A DNA stretch of 64,000 nt, from positions 248,001 to 312,000 of the forward strand of contig NZ_JAILWB010000002.1 in NCBI RefSeq assembly GCF_025699295.1, in the 5' to 3' direction. Position 1 is the stretch's first letter. The number at the start of each line of letters is the position of its first letter. The notes below the pieces were generated by a model. The model was not told where the DNA came from and did no database searches. It saw only the letters and a list, made by a program, of their open reading frames with translations. The stretch is from Hydrogenophaga sp. GTDB lineage: Bacteria; Pseudomonadota; Gammaproteobacteria; Burkholderiales; Burkholderiaceae_C. Of this stretch, positions 27,344-36,500 are shown one piece after another. The position numbers and the translations under genes are program-made.

Positions 27344-27597
27344 CAGCGGATGCAGACATTGCTGCAGTGCCTTGATGTAACTCACACGCCGCTTTGCAGT
27401 CATTTGCTCGGCGCCGTTCGAACAAGGTCAAAAGCCCATCATGACTTGTTCAGTCGACGTCACAAGCGCCCGAGCCCGCGTAGGATGGCCGCGTGTCCGT
27501 TCGCTCCTTCGGCGACCAGACACCACCGACATTAAGGGAAAGATGGGGAGAAGCCTTCGATGGTGCAGCCGAGGCAATTCGTATTCGTCATACGACC

Positions 27598-28542
27598 TCA
27601 AACGAGCTTCGAAACAATGGGGTGGAACGTTCGCCCCAAAGACCGCGGCATATCTTGCGTGGCCTTTTTCTGGCTGGAGATGTAGGTAAGCACCCCGATG
27701 GTAGCAAGGTACGGAATAGCCGCCAGCAACTGTGACGGAAACTCTATTCCCAAGGTTTGCGCCTGGAACTGAACGGCTGTGATGGCTCCGAAGAAGACAG
27801 CGCCGAATACCAGCCGGATCGGTCGCCACCCTGCAAACAGGACCAAGGCGATGGCCATCCACCCTCGCCCTGCCACCATGTTCTCTTGCCAAAGCAGGAC
27901 ATATCCAGCGCAGTAGTACGCACCGGCCAACCCTGACATTGCTCCGCCAAAGAGCACTGCGGCATATCGCAGCCTCGTGACAGGAAATCCAATCTGGTGG
28001 GCCACGACGGGAGAGTCACCAACCGCTCTGAGACGCAAACCTGCCCGCGACCGGTACACGAACCACCACGCAGCTGCGCACAATGTCAATGCGAGATAGG
28101 CAAAGAGCGGCAGCCCAAACACCGCGGGCCCGACGATAGGGAGTTCGGACAGCAAAGGGATGTGGACGTTGGGCGTGGGCTGGATGGGTTGAGACGGCGT
28201 CAGTTTCCCAATGAAGGCCGACAGACCAGTGCCGAATGCCGTGATGGCCATACCCGTGGGTATCTGGCTTGTGTAAAGCGTCAGGGTACAGAACCCAAAA
28301 ATGGCCCCCAAGAACAACCCCACCACCAAGCCCGCGAGCATCCCTGCCCACAGGTTGTTCGTCGCTGTCACCGCAACGAAACCTGTCGCGGCACCCGCCA
28401 GCATGGTGCCTTCCGCCCCCAGGTTGACCACACCAGCTCGCTCGCTGACGAGCTCGCCAAGTCCAGCCATCATCAGCGGCAGCGCAGCAATCACGGCACT
28501 TTGAAGCAGCGCCCCCACGACATCATGTCCTGCCATGTTCAC
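27598..28542 (-). CDS. ABC transporter permease, BMP/nucleoside class
   Basis: The 314-residue protein is highly hydrophobic with eight to ten membrane segments and an EAA-like loop. The GLGELVSERAGVVNLGAEGTMLAGA segment is typical of the second permease of BMP-type (nucleoside, purine-like) importers. It overlaps the first permease gene by 4 bp or less and is the last gene of the five-gene minus-strand operon. It imports substrate across the inner membrane with the partner permease and the double-domain ATPase. Confidence 0.85.
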   Translation of the reverse strand: MNMAGHDVVGALLQSAVIAALPLMMAGLGELVSERAGVVNLGAEGTMLAGAATGFVAVTATNNLWAGMLAGLVVGLFLGAIFGFCTLTLYTSQIPTGMAITAFGTGLSAFIGKLTPSQPIQPTPNVHIPLLSELPIVGPAVFGLPLFAYLALTLCAAAWWFVYRSRAGLRLRAVGDSPVVAHQIGFPVTRLRYAAVLFGGAMSGLAGAYYCAGYVLLWQENMVAGRGWMAIALVLFAGWRPIRLVFGAVFFGAITAVQFQAQTLGIEFPSQLLAAIPYLATIGVLTYISSQKKATQDMPRSLGRTFHPIVSKLV

Positions 28543-29669
28543 ACTCCTTGTGCCCCGATAGGGCGGTTGACTTGAGCCTTGCGCTGAAGCTCATAGCGCA
28601 CGAGCAGGTCCATACCCAAGATGCTCAGCAGAAGTACCCCTTGAATCAAATAGCTCAGCGCACTGGGTAGCCCAAGCTCCATTTGCAGGTTAAGGCTGCC
28701 GATGTCAACCAGAGCAAGAAGCACTGCTGAGACGGCGATCGATGCCGGCTTCAATCGGCCCAGGTAGGCGGCCACGATCGCGGTGAACCCATAGCCGGGC
28801 ACCCAACCTGCCTGCAACTGCCCAAGAGACCCCGACACCTCAACTGCGCCCGCAAGTCCCGCTGCACCACCACTGAACAGGAACGCCACCCAGATGGCCA
28901 TAGGCTTTGAAATGCCTGCATAGGACGCAGCTCGCGCGGATTGGCCTGCAACGATGAGTTCATACCCGATTCGACTCTTGTCAATGAACAGGATCGTGGA
29001 GATGACGGCCACGACCGCGACGGCCAAGCCGAGGTTAAGCCGCGTCCCATCCCAAAGCGACCAACCCATGGCTGCCACGCCTGGCAGCGTCACATTGCTG
29101 TTAAAAAGCGCCGTCTCCGGAAAGTTGAGCCCTTGTGGGTCTCTCCAAGGTCCGCCCGTGAGCCAACTGAGCAGTTGCCCTGCGACGTACACCAGCAGCA
29201 GGCTCGATAGCGTTTCGTTCACAGAGAACCTGGTGCGCAGCATTGCTGGCAGCGCAGCCCAGGCGCCGCCGCCAAACGCCCCGCCAACCAGAACAGTGAA
29301 AGTGGCCAGCCATGTCGGCACATCAGGCGGCATGTGCAGTGCCACAGCGGTCGCGCCAATGCCCCCCAGGATGACCTGTCCTTCAGCGCCAATGTTGTTG
29401 ACGCCGGTTCGAAAGGCCACAGCCAGTCCGAGGGCTGTGATGCTAAGAGGGCACGCTTTGAGCAGCACCTCCGCTAAGCCGCCCAGGGACGACACAGGCG
29501 TGACGACCAACGTCACGATGCCTTTGATCGGTGGCGCACCTTGCATCGAAAAGAGCAAGGCGGACAAGAGGACTGTCATCGCGAGCGCCGCGAACGGCGT
29601 CATGCGCAAGGCCCACACTGACGGGCGCAGCCTGGGCGCGAGTTTGAAAGCAAGTACGGATGTATTCAT
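28539..29669 (-). CDS. ABC transporter permease, BMP/nucleoside class
   Basis: The protein is about 376 residues with many hydrophobic segments and the TGVNNIGAEGQVILGGIGA segment characteristic of the first permease of BMP-type importers. The ATG at 29669 starts just after the ATPase stop. An upstream start at 29711 would overlap the ATPase gene by about 30 bp and is also possible. It pairs with the downstream permease. Confidence 0.84.
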   Translation of the reverse strand: MNTSVLAFKLAPRLRPSVWALRMTPFAALAMTVLLSALLFSMQGAPPIKGIVTLVVTPVSSLGGLAEVLLKACPLSITALGLAVAFRTGVNNIGAEGQVILGGIGATAVALHMPPDVPTWLATFTVLVGGAFGGGAWAALPAMLRTRFSVNETLSSLLLVYVAGQLLSWLTGGPWRDPQGLNFPETALFNSNVTLPGVAAMGWSLWDGTRLNLGLAVAVVAVISTILFIDKSRIGYELIVAGQSARAASYAGISKPMAIWVAFLFSGGAAGLAGAVEVSGSLGQLQAGWVPGYGFTAIVAAYLGRLKPASIAVSAVLLALVDIGSLNLQMELGLPSALSYLIQGVLLLSILGMDLLVRYELQRKAQVNRPIGAQGV

Positions 29670-29679
29670 TGGTTGCCCA

Positions 29680-31212
29680 TCAAGCTGCAGCTTCGCTTGT
29701 AGCCGGCTCATCGAAGAGGCCCGCCATCCACAAGCCGAGCCGCTCTGTGTTCATCTGGTGGCGCGAGACCGCGGGGGAGAGCTTGCCCTTGGCGATGACC
29801 ATGATGCGGTCGCACATTTGCATGAGCTCATCAATGTCCTCGGAGCCCACCAGGATGGCGGAACCGGCCTGGGCCAACTCTGTGATCTGCTGGCGGATGA
29901 ACAAGGACGAGGCGATGTCCACGCCCCATGTCGGCTGCGCGACCAGCAGGACCTTCGGGCGTTTGCCCAGCTCCCGGCCGACGATGAACTTCTGCAGGTT
30001 GCCCCCGGACAGCGTGGACGCGGCCGAGTCGGCCCCTGCGCACTTCACGCCAAACTTGGCAATGGTCGCCTGGGCCATCTCTGCCAGCCTGGCTGAACGC
30101 AGAAAGCCAAGATGAGAGAACTCATCCGTCGATGCGCCAGCTTGCGACAACAAGAAGTTCTGCGTCAAGGACAGATCAGGCAAGGCGCCCTGGCCCACAC
30201 GCTCTTCCGGTATGTAGGCGATGCCAAGTGCCCGTCGCTTCTTCACGCCGACGGTGCCGGCCGACTTCCCCCCAACCTGGACCGCCCCTTCGGCCGACAA
30301 CCGCTCGCCACAAAGGAACTCGAACAGCTCCCTCTGGCCGCTGCCTGAAACACCGGCGATGCCAAGAACCTCGCCACTTCTTACCTCGAAATTCAGGTCT
30401 ACGAGCCTGACTTCGTCGGAGGTGCTTGGGGTAGATGAAAGGTGGACCACCTTGAGCACCACATCGCCAGGAGCCTTGCTTGGCCGCTCGTACACGGACA
30501 ATTCACGGCCGGTCATGAGCACCGCCAGTTCGCCCTCCGGCGTGTCGGCCACCGTGACCTCTCCGACGAGCCTACCCCCGCGCAGAACCGAGGCGTGGTG
30601 GCACAGTGACTTGATTTCTGCCAGCTTGTGGCTGATGTACAGGATGGCGCAACCATCGTCTGCCAGCTTGCGGATGCTGTCGAAGAGCGACGCGATGGCT
30701 GGCGCGGGGAGGACCGCCGTGGGTTCGTCGAAGATCACCAACCGCGGCTGCGAGAGCAGGCAACGCACGATCTCCACCTGCTGGCGCTCACCTACAGACA
30801 GGGCCTCTACCTTGCTGTCCAAGGCGAGCTGGAGCCCGTACTTCTGGGCGACCGAGGTCGCGCGCAGCCGGGTCTCCTGTTCCGTGCGGCCTGGCGGCAC
30901 GGAGAGCAGGATGTTCTCCAGCGTCGTCAGGGATTCGAACAAAGAGAAGTGCTGGAAGACCATGCCCACGCCCAGCTCGCGCATCTGCTGCGGGCCGAGA
31001 AAGTCGATCTCGCGGCCCGCCCAGATGATCTGCCCCTCGTCGGGCTGCACTGAGCCGTGGATGACCTTCATCAGCGTGCTCTTGCCGGCGCCGTTCTCGC
31101 CCACGATGGCGCGTATCTCACCCGGACGGACTTTGAGCGATACGCGTTCGTTTGCGATGACCCCGGGGTATCGCTTGCTGACCTCGATCAGCTCCAACAA
31201 TGGCTTCACCAC
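29680..31212 (-). CDS. ABC transporter ATPase with two nucleotide-binding domains
   Basis: The 510-residue protein has two ABC cassettes, as in ribose and BMP-type importers. The first has Walker A GENGAGKST (about 38-46) and the signature LSVGERQQVEIVRCL. The second has a degenerate Walker A (GVSGSGQRE) and the signature LSGGNLQKFIVGREL. The degenerate second site is usual for this class. It is cotranscribed with the BMP binding protein, 11 bp upstream, and with the permeases. Confidence 0.92.
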   Translation of the reverse strand: MVKPLLELIEVSKRYPGVIANERVSLKVRPGEIRAIVGENGAGKSTLMKVIHGSVQPDEGQIIWAGREIDFLGPQQMRELGVGMVFQHFSLFESLTTLENILLSVPPGRTEQETRLRATSVAQKYGLQLALDSKVEALSVGERQQVEIVRCLLSQPRLVIFDEPTAVLPAPAIASLFDSIRKLADDGCAILYISHKLAEIKSLCHHASVLRGGRLVGEVTVADTPEGELAVLMTGRELSVYERPSKAPGDVVLKVVHLSSTPSTSDEVRLVDLNFEVRSGEVLGIAGVSGSGQRELFEFLCGERLSAEGAVQVGGKSAGTVGVKKRRALGIAYIPEERVGQGALPDLSLTQNFLLSQAGASTDEFSHLGFLRSARLAEMAQATIAKFGVKCAGADSAASTLSGGNLQKFIVGRELGKRPKVLLVAQPTWGVDIASSLFIRQQITELAQAGSAILVGSEDIDELMQMCDRIMVIAKGKLSPAVSRHQMNTERLGLWMAGLFDEPATSEAAA

Positions 31213-31223
31213 CGCGCCACCTT

Positions 31224-32303
31224 TCAGCCACCAGGCGTGCCGACGACGCCCTCGACTGTCCAGTCCATGCGGTCACGATCCTGAGAAGGCAGGGAAGCCC
31301 CCGCGGCGACGCGCTGTACCCCTTTGCCGTCCTTGAACGGGCCGGCAAAGGCGTCCAACTTGCCCTGAATCGTCAGCTCGCGGTCGGCCTGGAACCGGGC
31401 CAAGGCCGCTGCAGGAATGAGCTTCTCGTTCAAGCCTCGGATATCGACGAACTTCTCGCGGAGGGAGCCGGCCTCGGCCGAGCTCTTCCAGGTGCCACCA
31501 AGCACCTGTGCCGCCTGACGAAGGTAGTAATCGGACCAATCGGCAACCACCGACCCCAGGCAGGTCTTCGGTCCGAAGGCGGCCATGTCACTGGTCCACC
31601 CGAACGAGTAAACACCACGCTCTTGCGCGACGGCTACCGGCGCGGTCGAATTGGCGTCCTGAAGGATGACATCCGCTCCCCCGTTGATCAGCGTGAGGGC
31701 AGCCAAGCGCTCCTTGCCCGGGTCATGCCACGCATTGATCCACACCACCTTGACCTGGATGGCCGGGTCCACCTTGCGGGCACCCAGCGTGAAGGCATTG
31801 AGGTTGCGGAAGATCTCCGGCAGTGGGACCGGCGCAACAAAGCCCAGCACCTTGGACTTCGTCACCGAGGCCGCGATGCCACCGGCCAGGTAGGTGCCGT
31901 CGTACATGTTGGCCGTGTAGCAGCTCATGTTGGGTGCGGTCTTGTAGCCGGATGCGTTCAGGAAGGTCGCCTTGGGAAATTCCTTCGCGACCTTGAGCAT
32001 CGAGTTCATGTACCCGAAGGTGGTGCCGATGACGAGCTGATGGCCCTGCATGGCCAACTGGCGGAACACACGCTCGGAGTCGGCCGTGTCCGGCACGTTC
32101 TCCACCCTGGTGACAACGACATCGGAGCCGTACTGCTTCTCCAGCGCGCGGATGGACAGGTTGTGCTGGTAGTTCCAGCCGGCATCGCCAATCGACGACT
32201 GGTAGACGATGCCGACCTTCAAAGGCTTGCCCGCCTGCGCGGCAAAGAGCGGCACCGTGCCTGAGAGCAGCGTCAGGCCGGACAGAAAATCGCGACGGTT
32301 CAT
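31224..32303 (-). CDS. BMP-family substrate-binding protein, Tat-type signal
   Basis: The 359-residue protein starts with a twin-arginine signal (NRRDFLSG) and a hydrophobic stretch ending near FAAQAG. The mature part matches the BMP/PnrA family of nucleoside-binding lipoproteins and periplasmic proteins (VGIVYQSSIGDAGWNYQH, VIGTTFGYMNSMLKVAKEFP, YDGTYLAGGIAA). It should deliver ligand to the ABC importer encoded downstream. Family ligands are nucleosides, purines and similar molecules. Confidence 0.87.
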   Translation of the reverse strand: MNRRDFLSGLTLLSGTVPLFAAQAGKPLKVGIVYQSSIGDAGWNYQHNLSIRALEKQYGSDVVVTRVENVPDTADSERVFRQLAMQGHQLVIGTTFGYMNSMLKVAKEFPKATFLNASGYKTAPNMSCYTANMYDGTYLAGGIAASVTKSKVLGFVAPVPLPEIFRNLNAFTLGARKVDPAIQVKVVWINAWHDPGKERLAALTLINGGADVILQDANSTAPVAVAQERGVYSFGWTSDMAAFGPKTCLGSVVADWSDYYLRQAAQVLGGTWKSSAEAGSLREKFVDIRGLNEKLIPAAALARFQADRELTIQGKLDAFAGPFKDGKGVQRVAAGASLPSQDRDRMDWTVEGVVGTPGG

Positions 32304-32318
32304 GTGGGTGGCTCCTGT

Positions 32319-33125
32319 TCACAGCTTCCAGTGCAGGACCAGTTGGGGAACGCGTTCGGTGCTGCCCTTGGCACCGAACTTGTTTTTCCAGTACTGATAC
32401 TCCACGCCCATGTAGACATTGCCGGGCTTACCCCAGAAATCACCCACATCTAGCTTGAGTTGAGGTGCCGTGAGAATTTGTTGCTTGCAGGTGCCGTGGC
32501 CGCCGATGATGTCCATGTACCCGTCGAAGACAAAATTCAGGTTGCCCACCTTGAATGGGGCGCTCCAGTACGGGGTCAGCTGGTAGGTCGTTGTGCGCCG
32601 GCCGCACAGGGTGCCGCCACCGAAGCCGCCGTAGGTGCCCAGGTCGCGGTAGGCCACCACGTCGAAGTTGAAGTACGTGAACTTCGGGACATCGAGTTCG
32701 AAGCCCATGCCATAGGTGATAGCGGACGCGTTGGGCCGGAAGGCGCTGTTCTTGGCGCCATAGTTGTAGCCCACCTGCACGTTGACATCCTTCACCGGAC
32801 CGAAGGAGATGCTCTTGCCGGAGAGCTTCGACAGACTCAGATAGACATCCCCTTCGCTGTACATGCCGGCAGCGCGACCATCTTCTTCGGCCGTCTTCTC
32901 CAGCGTCAGGAAAAAGTAAGTCCGGCCCCAGCTTGACCCCGTCACGTTCTCGACCTCGAAGAGGTCCTTGGCGAACTTCGGCCCACCGGTCGAGCCGTTA
33001 TCGTTGAAGGTATTGCCACGCCGGTACTCGAAACTCGTTGTGCTCCAGTCGGCAGCAGTTGCGGCGACGGTCGTGGCCGATGCGAGGGTCACGGCGGCCA
33101 TCTTGCCCAGGAAACCAAGATTCAT
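32319..33125 (-). CDS. Tsx-like nucleoside-specific outer-membrane channel
   Basis: The 268-residue protein has a signal peptide ending near VAATAAD and an alternating beta-strand pattern ending in an aromatic-hydrophobic C-terminus (LVLHWKL). The pattern matches the Tsx/OmpK family (DWSTTSFEYRRGNTF, LFEVENVTGSSWGRTYFFLTLE, VYMGVEYQYWKNKFG). Tsx channels pass nucleosides and similar solutes. The ATG at 33125 has TAGGAG upstream and gives the signal peptide. It is the first gene of the ABC importer operon, so uptake is covered from outer membrane to cytoplasm. Confidence 0.85.
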   Translation of the reverse strand: MNLGFLGKMAAVTLASATTVAATAADWSTTSFEYRRGNTFNDNGSTGGPKFAKDLFEVENVTGSSWGRTYFFLTLEKTAEEDGRAAGMYSEGDVYLSLSKLSGKSISFGPVKDVNVQVGYNYGAKNSAFRPNASAITYGMGFELDVPKFTYFNFDVVAYRDLGTYGGFGGGTLCGRRTTTYQLTPYWSAPFKVGNLNFVFDGYMDIIGGHGTCKQQILTAPQLKLDVGDFWGKPGNVYMGVEYQYWKNKFGAKGSTERVPQLVLHWKL

Positions 33126-33502
33126 TGCAGAACTCCTATAAGTGGGGAAGTCGAAGGGGAGTGACATTTCTCAGGCCATGTCGTTGTTATTCGTGAAGCG
33201 GGTCTGCGACCTTGGGCAAGGGCACCTACATCGCCCACCGTCAGGGCGCACGAATCCGACCGCTGATGCATGAATCAATCAGCGCTGTGCGTCTGTCGGG
33301 TGGGTCTGCGAGCGGCCTGTTTGATATGGCTCAAGGCGCGACCTGGAGGCCACTGTATGGGGGCACCGTGACCTTGGATAGCAACAAAGCTGCAACGCTT
33401 GAGCCTCAAATATGGAACGCACCGAGCTGGCGCCCCAATAGGCAAGCGCCTGACGAGCAGATGGTGCTCGTCAGGCCCTGGGCTTTCTCAAGCGATCGCG
33501 AA
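33126..33502. other. Intergenic region between tsx-like gene and LysR gene
   Basis: The 377 bp should hold the promoter of the importer operon, reading left. I see no gene. A strong hairpin at 33448-33476 lies just past the LysR stop. No copy of the GTTCCA-N4-TGGAAC element found near 34.5 kb is present here. Confidence 0.5.
33448..33476 (-). terminator. Hairpin downstream of the LysR gene
   Basis: Perfect 12-bp arms GCCTGACGAGCA and TGCTCGTCAGGC enclose a five-base loop, 27 bp after the LysR stop codon. No clear T-tract follows on either strand, so it may be an mRNA-stabilising or weak terminator structure. Confidence 0.5.
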
Positions 33503-34456
33503 CTATCGCCTGGTGCTCGGAGTGAGCACGGACGCCACGTAGTTGTTAAGCTTGCCGATGTCTTCCATGCTCTGGGTGAGCATGTCGACAAACGAACGCA
33601 ACTTCTTGGAGGCGTAGCGGCTTCGCTGATAGGCGCAGTAGATTCGCTTCTGTTCCGGCTTCCACGCAGGCAGCACGGGCAACAGACCACCGCTCTTCAC
33701 TTCCGGTTGCGCGAAGAAGTCTGGCAGCAAGGCAAGCCCGAGACCGTCCACACAGAAGGTCTTCATCAGCCAGTAATCGTTGGTCCTTACTGCCACGCGT
33801 GACTGGTATTTGTGCGAGGTATCGCTGGAGTGCAGCATCACTCGTTCCGAGAATTCGGAGCGTTTCAAGACCACGGAGTTGTGTGCAGTCAACTCCTTTG
33901 GTTCCATCGGCATACCGTGACGCGCCACATATTGTGGGCTCGCGTAAAGACCAAACGAGAGCTTGCCAACTAGCTTGGCTACAACGTCAGGCACGTCAGG
34001 CGCGACCGCGCAGATGTAGCAGTCCACGTCATCAAGCCGGGGCGCATCTGACCGCTCGGCCGCATCCAGTTCGCAGAGCGTGTTCGGATGACTCTCCATG
34101 AACAACTTGATGACATGGCAGACGAACGTCGTGGTGAAGTGGTTGTCCGATAGAACCTTGAGCCGCCCTTTGCCACCCTGCGTCAGCTCTTGCACCTCGT
34201 GCTGGGCCGTCTCCCAACGGCCGCTCAGGTCGGCCAGCAGCGCCTCGCAGTGCGCGTACAGCATCTGTCCTGCCTCGGTGGGAGTGATTGTTCTGGCAGA
34301 CCTAATGAGGAGTTGGACTCCAAGCTCTTCTTCCAATCGCTGCAGCGACCTGCTCAGCGTTGCTTTGGCGACACCTGTCTGCGCCTCCGCCTTTGTGAGA
34401 CTCCCCGCCCTCATGATGGACGCGAATGCTTCGACAAGTTTCAGTTCCATGTTCAA
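33503..34456 (-). CDS. LysR-family regulator of the demethylation/uptake region
   Basis: The 317-residue protein has the N-terminal LysR helix-turn-helix (ELKLVEAFASIMRAGSLTKAEAQTGVAKATLSRSLQRLEEELGV pattern, residues 4-47 or so) and a substrate-binding-like effector domain. It is divergent from the BMP-Rieske operon and shares an intergenic region with two matching inverted repeats (34474-34489 and 34620-34635). The usual LysR role would be autoregulation and inducer-dependent activation of the divergent operon; the inducer is not known. Confidence 0.9.
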   Translation of the reverse strand: MNMELKLVEAFASIMRAGSLTKAEAQTGVAKATLSRSLQRLEEELGVQLLIRSARTITPTEAGQMLYAHCEALLADLSGRWETAQHEVQELTQGGKGRLKVLSDNHFTTTFVCHVIKLFMESHPNTLCELDAAERSDAPRLDDVDCYICAVAPDVPDVVAKLVGKLSFGLYASPQYVARHGMPMEPKELTAHNSVVLKRSEFSERVMLHSSDTSHKYQSRVAVRTNDYWLMKTFCVDGLGLALLPDFFAQPEVKSGGLLPVLPAWKPEQKRIYCAYQRSRYASKKLRSFVDMLTQSMEDIGKLNNYVASVLTPSTRR

Positions 34457-34473
34457 AGTGTGACGCCTCTATC

Positions 34474-34489
34474 GTTCCAAAAATGGAAC
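34474..34489. promoter_or_regulatory. Inverted repeat GTTCCAAAAATGGAAC, copy 1 (candidate LysR site)
   Basis: The arms GTTCCA and TGGAAC are separated by AAAA. It lies 18 bp upstream of the LysR start codon. A related half-site GTTCCCAGAAC follows at about 34505-34515. Such dyads are typical LysR boxes. Confidence 0.65.
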
Positions 34490-34578
34490 TGTTTGTCGAT
34501 CAATTGTTCCCAGAACCCCGCTCCAGTGAAAGGGGGTCGGCATGTCGCCTTGGTTTAAAGGCTGCGTAGTGTTCCTAG

Positions 34579-34610
34579 TGCGCTGGTGCGCTGGTGCGCT
34601 GGTGCGCTGA
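34579..34610. repeat. Tandem repeat of TGCGCTGG, four units
   Basis: Three exact 8-bp units and a fourth with a last-base change (TGCGCTGA) lie head to tail between the two LysR-type dyads. A change in copy number would alter the distance between the dyads. Confidence 0.85.
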
Positions 34611-34619
34611 AGCCGGACT

Positions 34620-34635
34620 GTTCCAAAAATGGAAT
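34620..34635. promoter_or_regulatory. Inverted repeat GTTCCAAAAATGGAAT, copy 2 (candidate LysR site)
   Basis: This copy differs from the one at 34474 only in the last base. It is about 105 bp upstream of the BMP gene ribosome site, a suitable place for activation of the divergent operon. The two copies are 146 bp apart. Confidence 0.65.
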
Positions 34636-34741
34636 GCATCGTCCCCAGGGCACTCTTTAAACGGACCGCGTAGCCCTATAAATTCTCAACCATTCCCGCA
34701 GCATTTAGCTGCTCCGTGTTGCAGTGTTTAAAGGAGCGATG

Positions 34742-35812
34742 ATGAAACGGTCAATGTCTGTATGGCCAGCAAGCTTGGTGGTTGCACTAGCACCATCGCT
34801 TGCCCTGTCCCAGGAACCGACAAAAGTCGGATTTATCTACTTCGGACCTGTTAACGGCGCTGGCTGGACCTACCAGCATGACCTTGGCCGGCAGGAAATG
34901 CAGAAGGCCTTGGGCAATAGGGTGTCTGTCCAAACGGTGCCAAACACATCGGAAGGCCCCGATGGTGAACGCGTCGCGCGCGAGCTGTCGGCCGATGGTG
35001 CCAAGGTTATCTTCGCTGTCGGGTTCGGGTACATGCGAGAGGTTCTGCGCGTGGCGAGAGAGAACCCCGACAAGTGCTACGCCACAGCCAGTGCATACAT
35101 GACCGGCCCAAACGCCAGTGGCTACAACGCCAAGTGGCAAGAGGGCGGTTACCTGGCAGGTCTGGTTGCCGGCAAGATGACCAAAGCTAACCTCATCGGA
35201 TTCGTTGGCGCCAACCCGGTGCCGGACGTCATGTTGTACCTCAACGGCTTCGTACAGGGGGCTCGGTCGGTCAACCCCAAGGCTTCCGTGAAGGCGGTCT
35301 TTGTCGGCTCCTGGTCTGACCCGCCCAAGGAAGTAGATGCAGCCAACGCGCTGATGAACCAGGGCGTCGACGTGATGACCCACTACACGAACACACCGGC
35401 CGTGGTCAGCGCTGCCGATACGCGCAACGTCGCCTCCATCTCGTTTCACTCTGACATGCGCAAGTTCGCGCCCAAGCGTTACCTGACCGGGGTGACTCAC
35501 GAGTGGGGCAGCTACTACACGAGGATGACCTCGGAGGCGCTCGCAGGGCACTGCAAGGGCGGCCTGTACTTTGGCGGCATCAAGGAAGGGAACATCAAGA
35601 TGGCGCCCTTCAGCAGCTGGGTTCCCCAGGACGTGGTGGCGCTGGTCGCGGCCAAGAGCAAAGACATCGCCGAAGGCCGCCTGAAGGTGTTTTCTGGGCC
35701 CATGAAGGACAACCAAGGCAACCTGAAAGTGCCCGCTGGCGCCTCGTATCCAGATGCCGAACTGGGCAAGATGACCTGGTATGCCGAGGGCATCGTCGTT
35801 GGCAGGCTGTGA
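34742..35812 (+). CDS. Second BMP-family substrate-binding protein
   Basis: The 356-residue protein has a Sec signal peptide ending near SLALSQ and the BMP/PnrA fold (VGFIYFGPVNGAGWTYQHD, VIFAVGFGYMREVLRVARENP, WQEGGYLAGLVAGKM). It resembles the other BMP protein in the window but has a different signal peptide and lies with the oxygenase genes. AAGGAG precedes tandem ATGs at 34739 and 34742. It may feed the same ABC importer with the demethylation substrate, or serve as a sensor. It is the first gene of the catabolic operon. Confidence 0.87.
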   Translation: MKRSMSVWPASLVVALAPSLALSQEPTKVGFIYFGPVNGAGWTYQHDLGRQEMQKALGNRVSVQTVPNTSEGPDGERVARELSADGAKVIFAVGFGYMREVLRVARENPDKCYATASAYMTGPNASGYNAKWQEGGYLAGLVAGKMTKANLIGFVGANPVPDVMLYLNGFVQGARSVNPKASVKAVFVGSWSDPPKEVDAANALMNQGVDVMTHYTNTPAVVSAADTRNVASISFHSDMRKFAPKRYLTGVTHEWGSYYTRMTSEALAGHCKGGLYFGGIKEGNIKMAPFSSWVPQDVVALVAAKSKDIAEGRLKVFSGPMKDNQGNLKVPAGASYPDAELGKMTWYAEGIVVGRL

Positions 35813-35825
35813 GAAGGACGCCGCA

Positions 35826-36497
35826 ATGCGCAACATCACCTGGTACCCCGTCGTCCCGTCTCACCACTTAAGGCCCAGCGACAACATCGTCGCCGGGTTC
35901 ACCAAAGGTCAGGAGCTCGCGCTCTGGCGCAGCAAGGACGGGCTTGTTCAAATCTGGGAAAACCGTTGTCCGCACCGCGGAACCCGGCTGACCCTCGGCC
36001 GCATCATCGATGACCGCCTCTCATGCGCCTATCACGGCTGGGAGTTCAATGCGAACGACGGCAAGTGCGCCAGCATCCCCGCACACCCGAACACCCCGGC
36101 GCCCAAGCAGTTGTGCATCAAGACCTATGCGGCGATGGAAGCCGAGGGCATGGTCTGGGTGAGCCACGGCCAACCGTCGAGTGAAGCAGACGATGTCTGC
36201 CCGGAATCGACGGCGACTAAACGGTCGTACATCCGCAGCGTCGGGCTTCGCACCGGGCTCGATGACGTGGTCAGCGGCTTGACCGTTCATGGCTTTACCC
36301 CTTCCGCACCGTTCAAGTGGCAAGGAGCGCTCGCCGGTCACCCGGCCACTGTGTTTGTGACCGATGCGGGTGATGGCCTGGCCTTCGTGCATGCCTGGCT
36401 GGACAAGGGCTCGGACGCTGCAGCCCTGGCGCAAGGCCTGGCGGCGGTGAGCCGCTTGCGCGACGACATCGAGTCTCGAGCATCGTCAAGGAGCTGA
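35826..36497 (+). CDS. Stand-alone Rieske [2Fe-2S] protein (counterpart of the NdmD N-terminus)
   Basis: The 223-residue protein has a Rieske domain in its first 110 residues with ligands Cys48-His50 (CPHRGTRL) and Cys67-His70 (CAYHGWEF). The rest, about 110 residues, lacks the Fe(II)-binding Asn/Asp-His-His motif of oxygenase subunits, so it is an electron carrier and not an oxygenase. In the methylxanthine enzyme NdmD, as I know it, a Rieske domain is fused in front of the reductase; here it is a separate gene. It lies 3 bp before the oxygenase gene that lacks a Rieske cluster. A GAGAAGG site precedes the ATG. Confidence 0.8.
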   Translation: MRNITWYPVVPSHHLRPSDNIVAGFTKGQELALWRSKDGLVQIWENRCPHRGTRLTLGRIIDDRLSCAYHGWEFNANDGKCASIPAHPNTPAPKQLCIKTYAAMEAEGMVWVSHGQPSSEADDVCPESTATKRSYIRSVGLRTGLDDVVSGLTVHGFTPSAPFKWQGALAGHPATVFVTDAGDGLAFVHAWLDKGSDAAALAQGLAAVSRLRDDIESRASSRS

Positions 36498-36500
36498 AAG

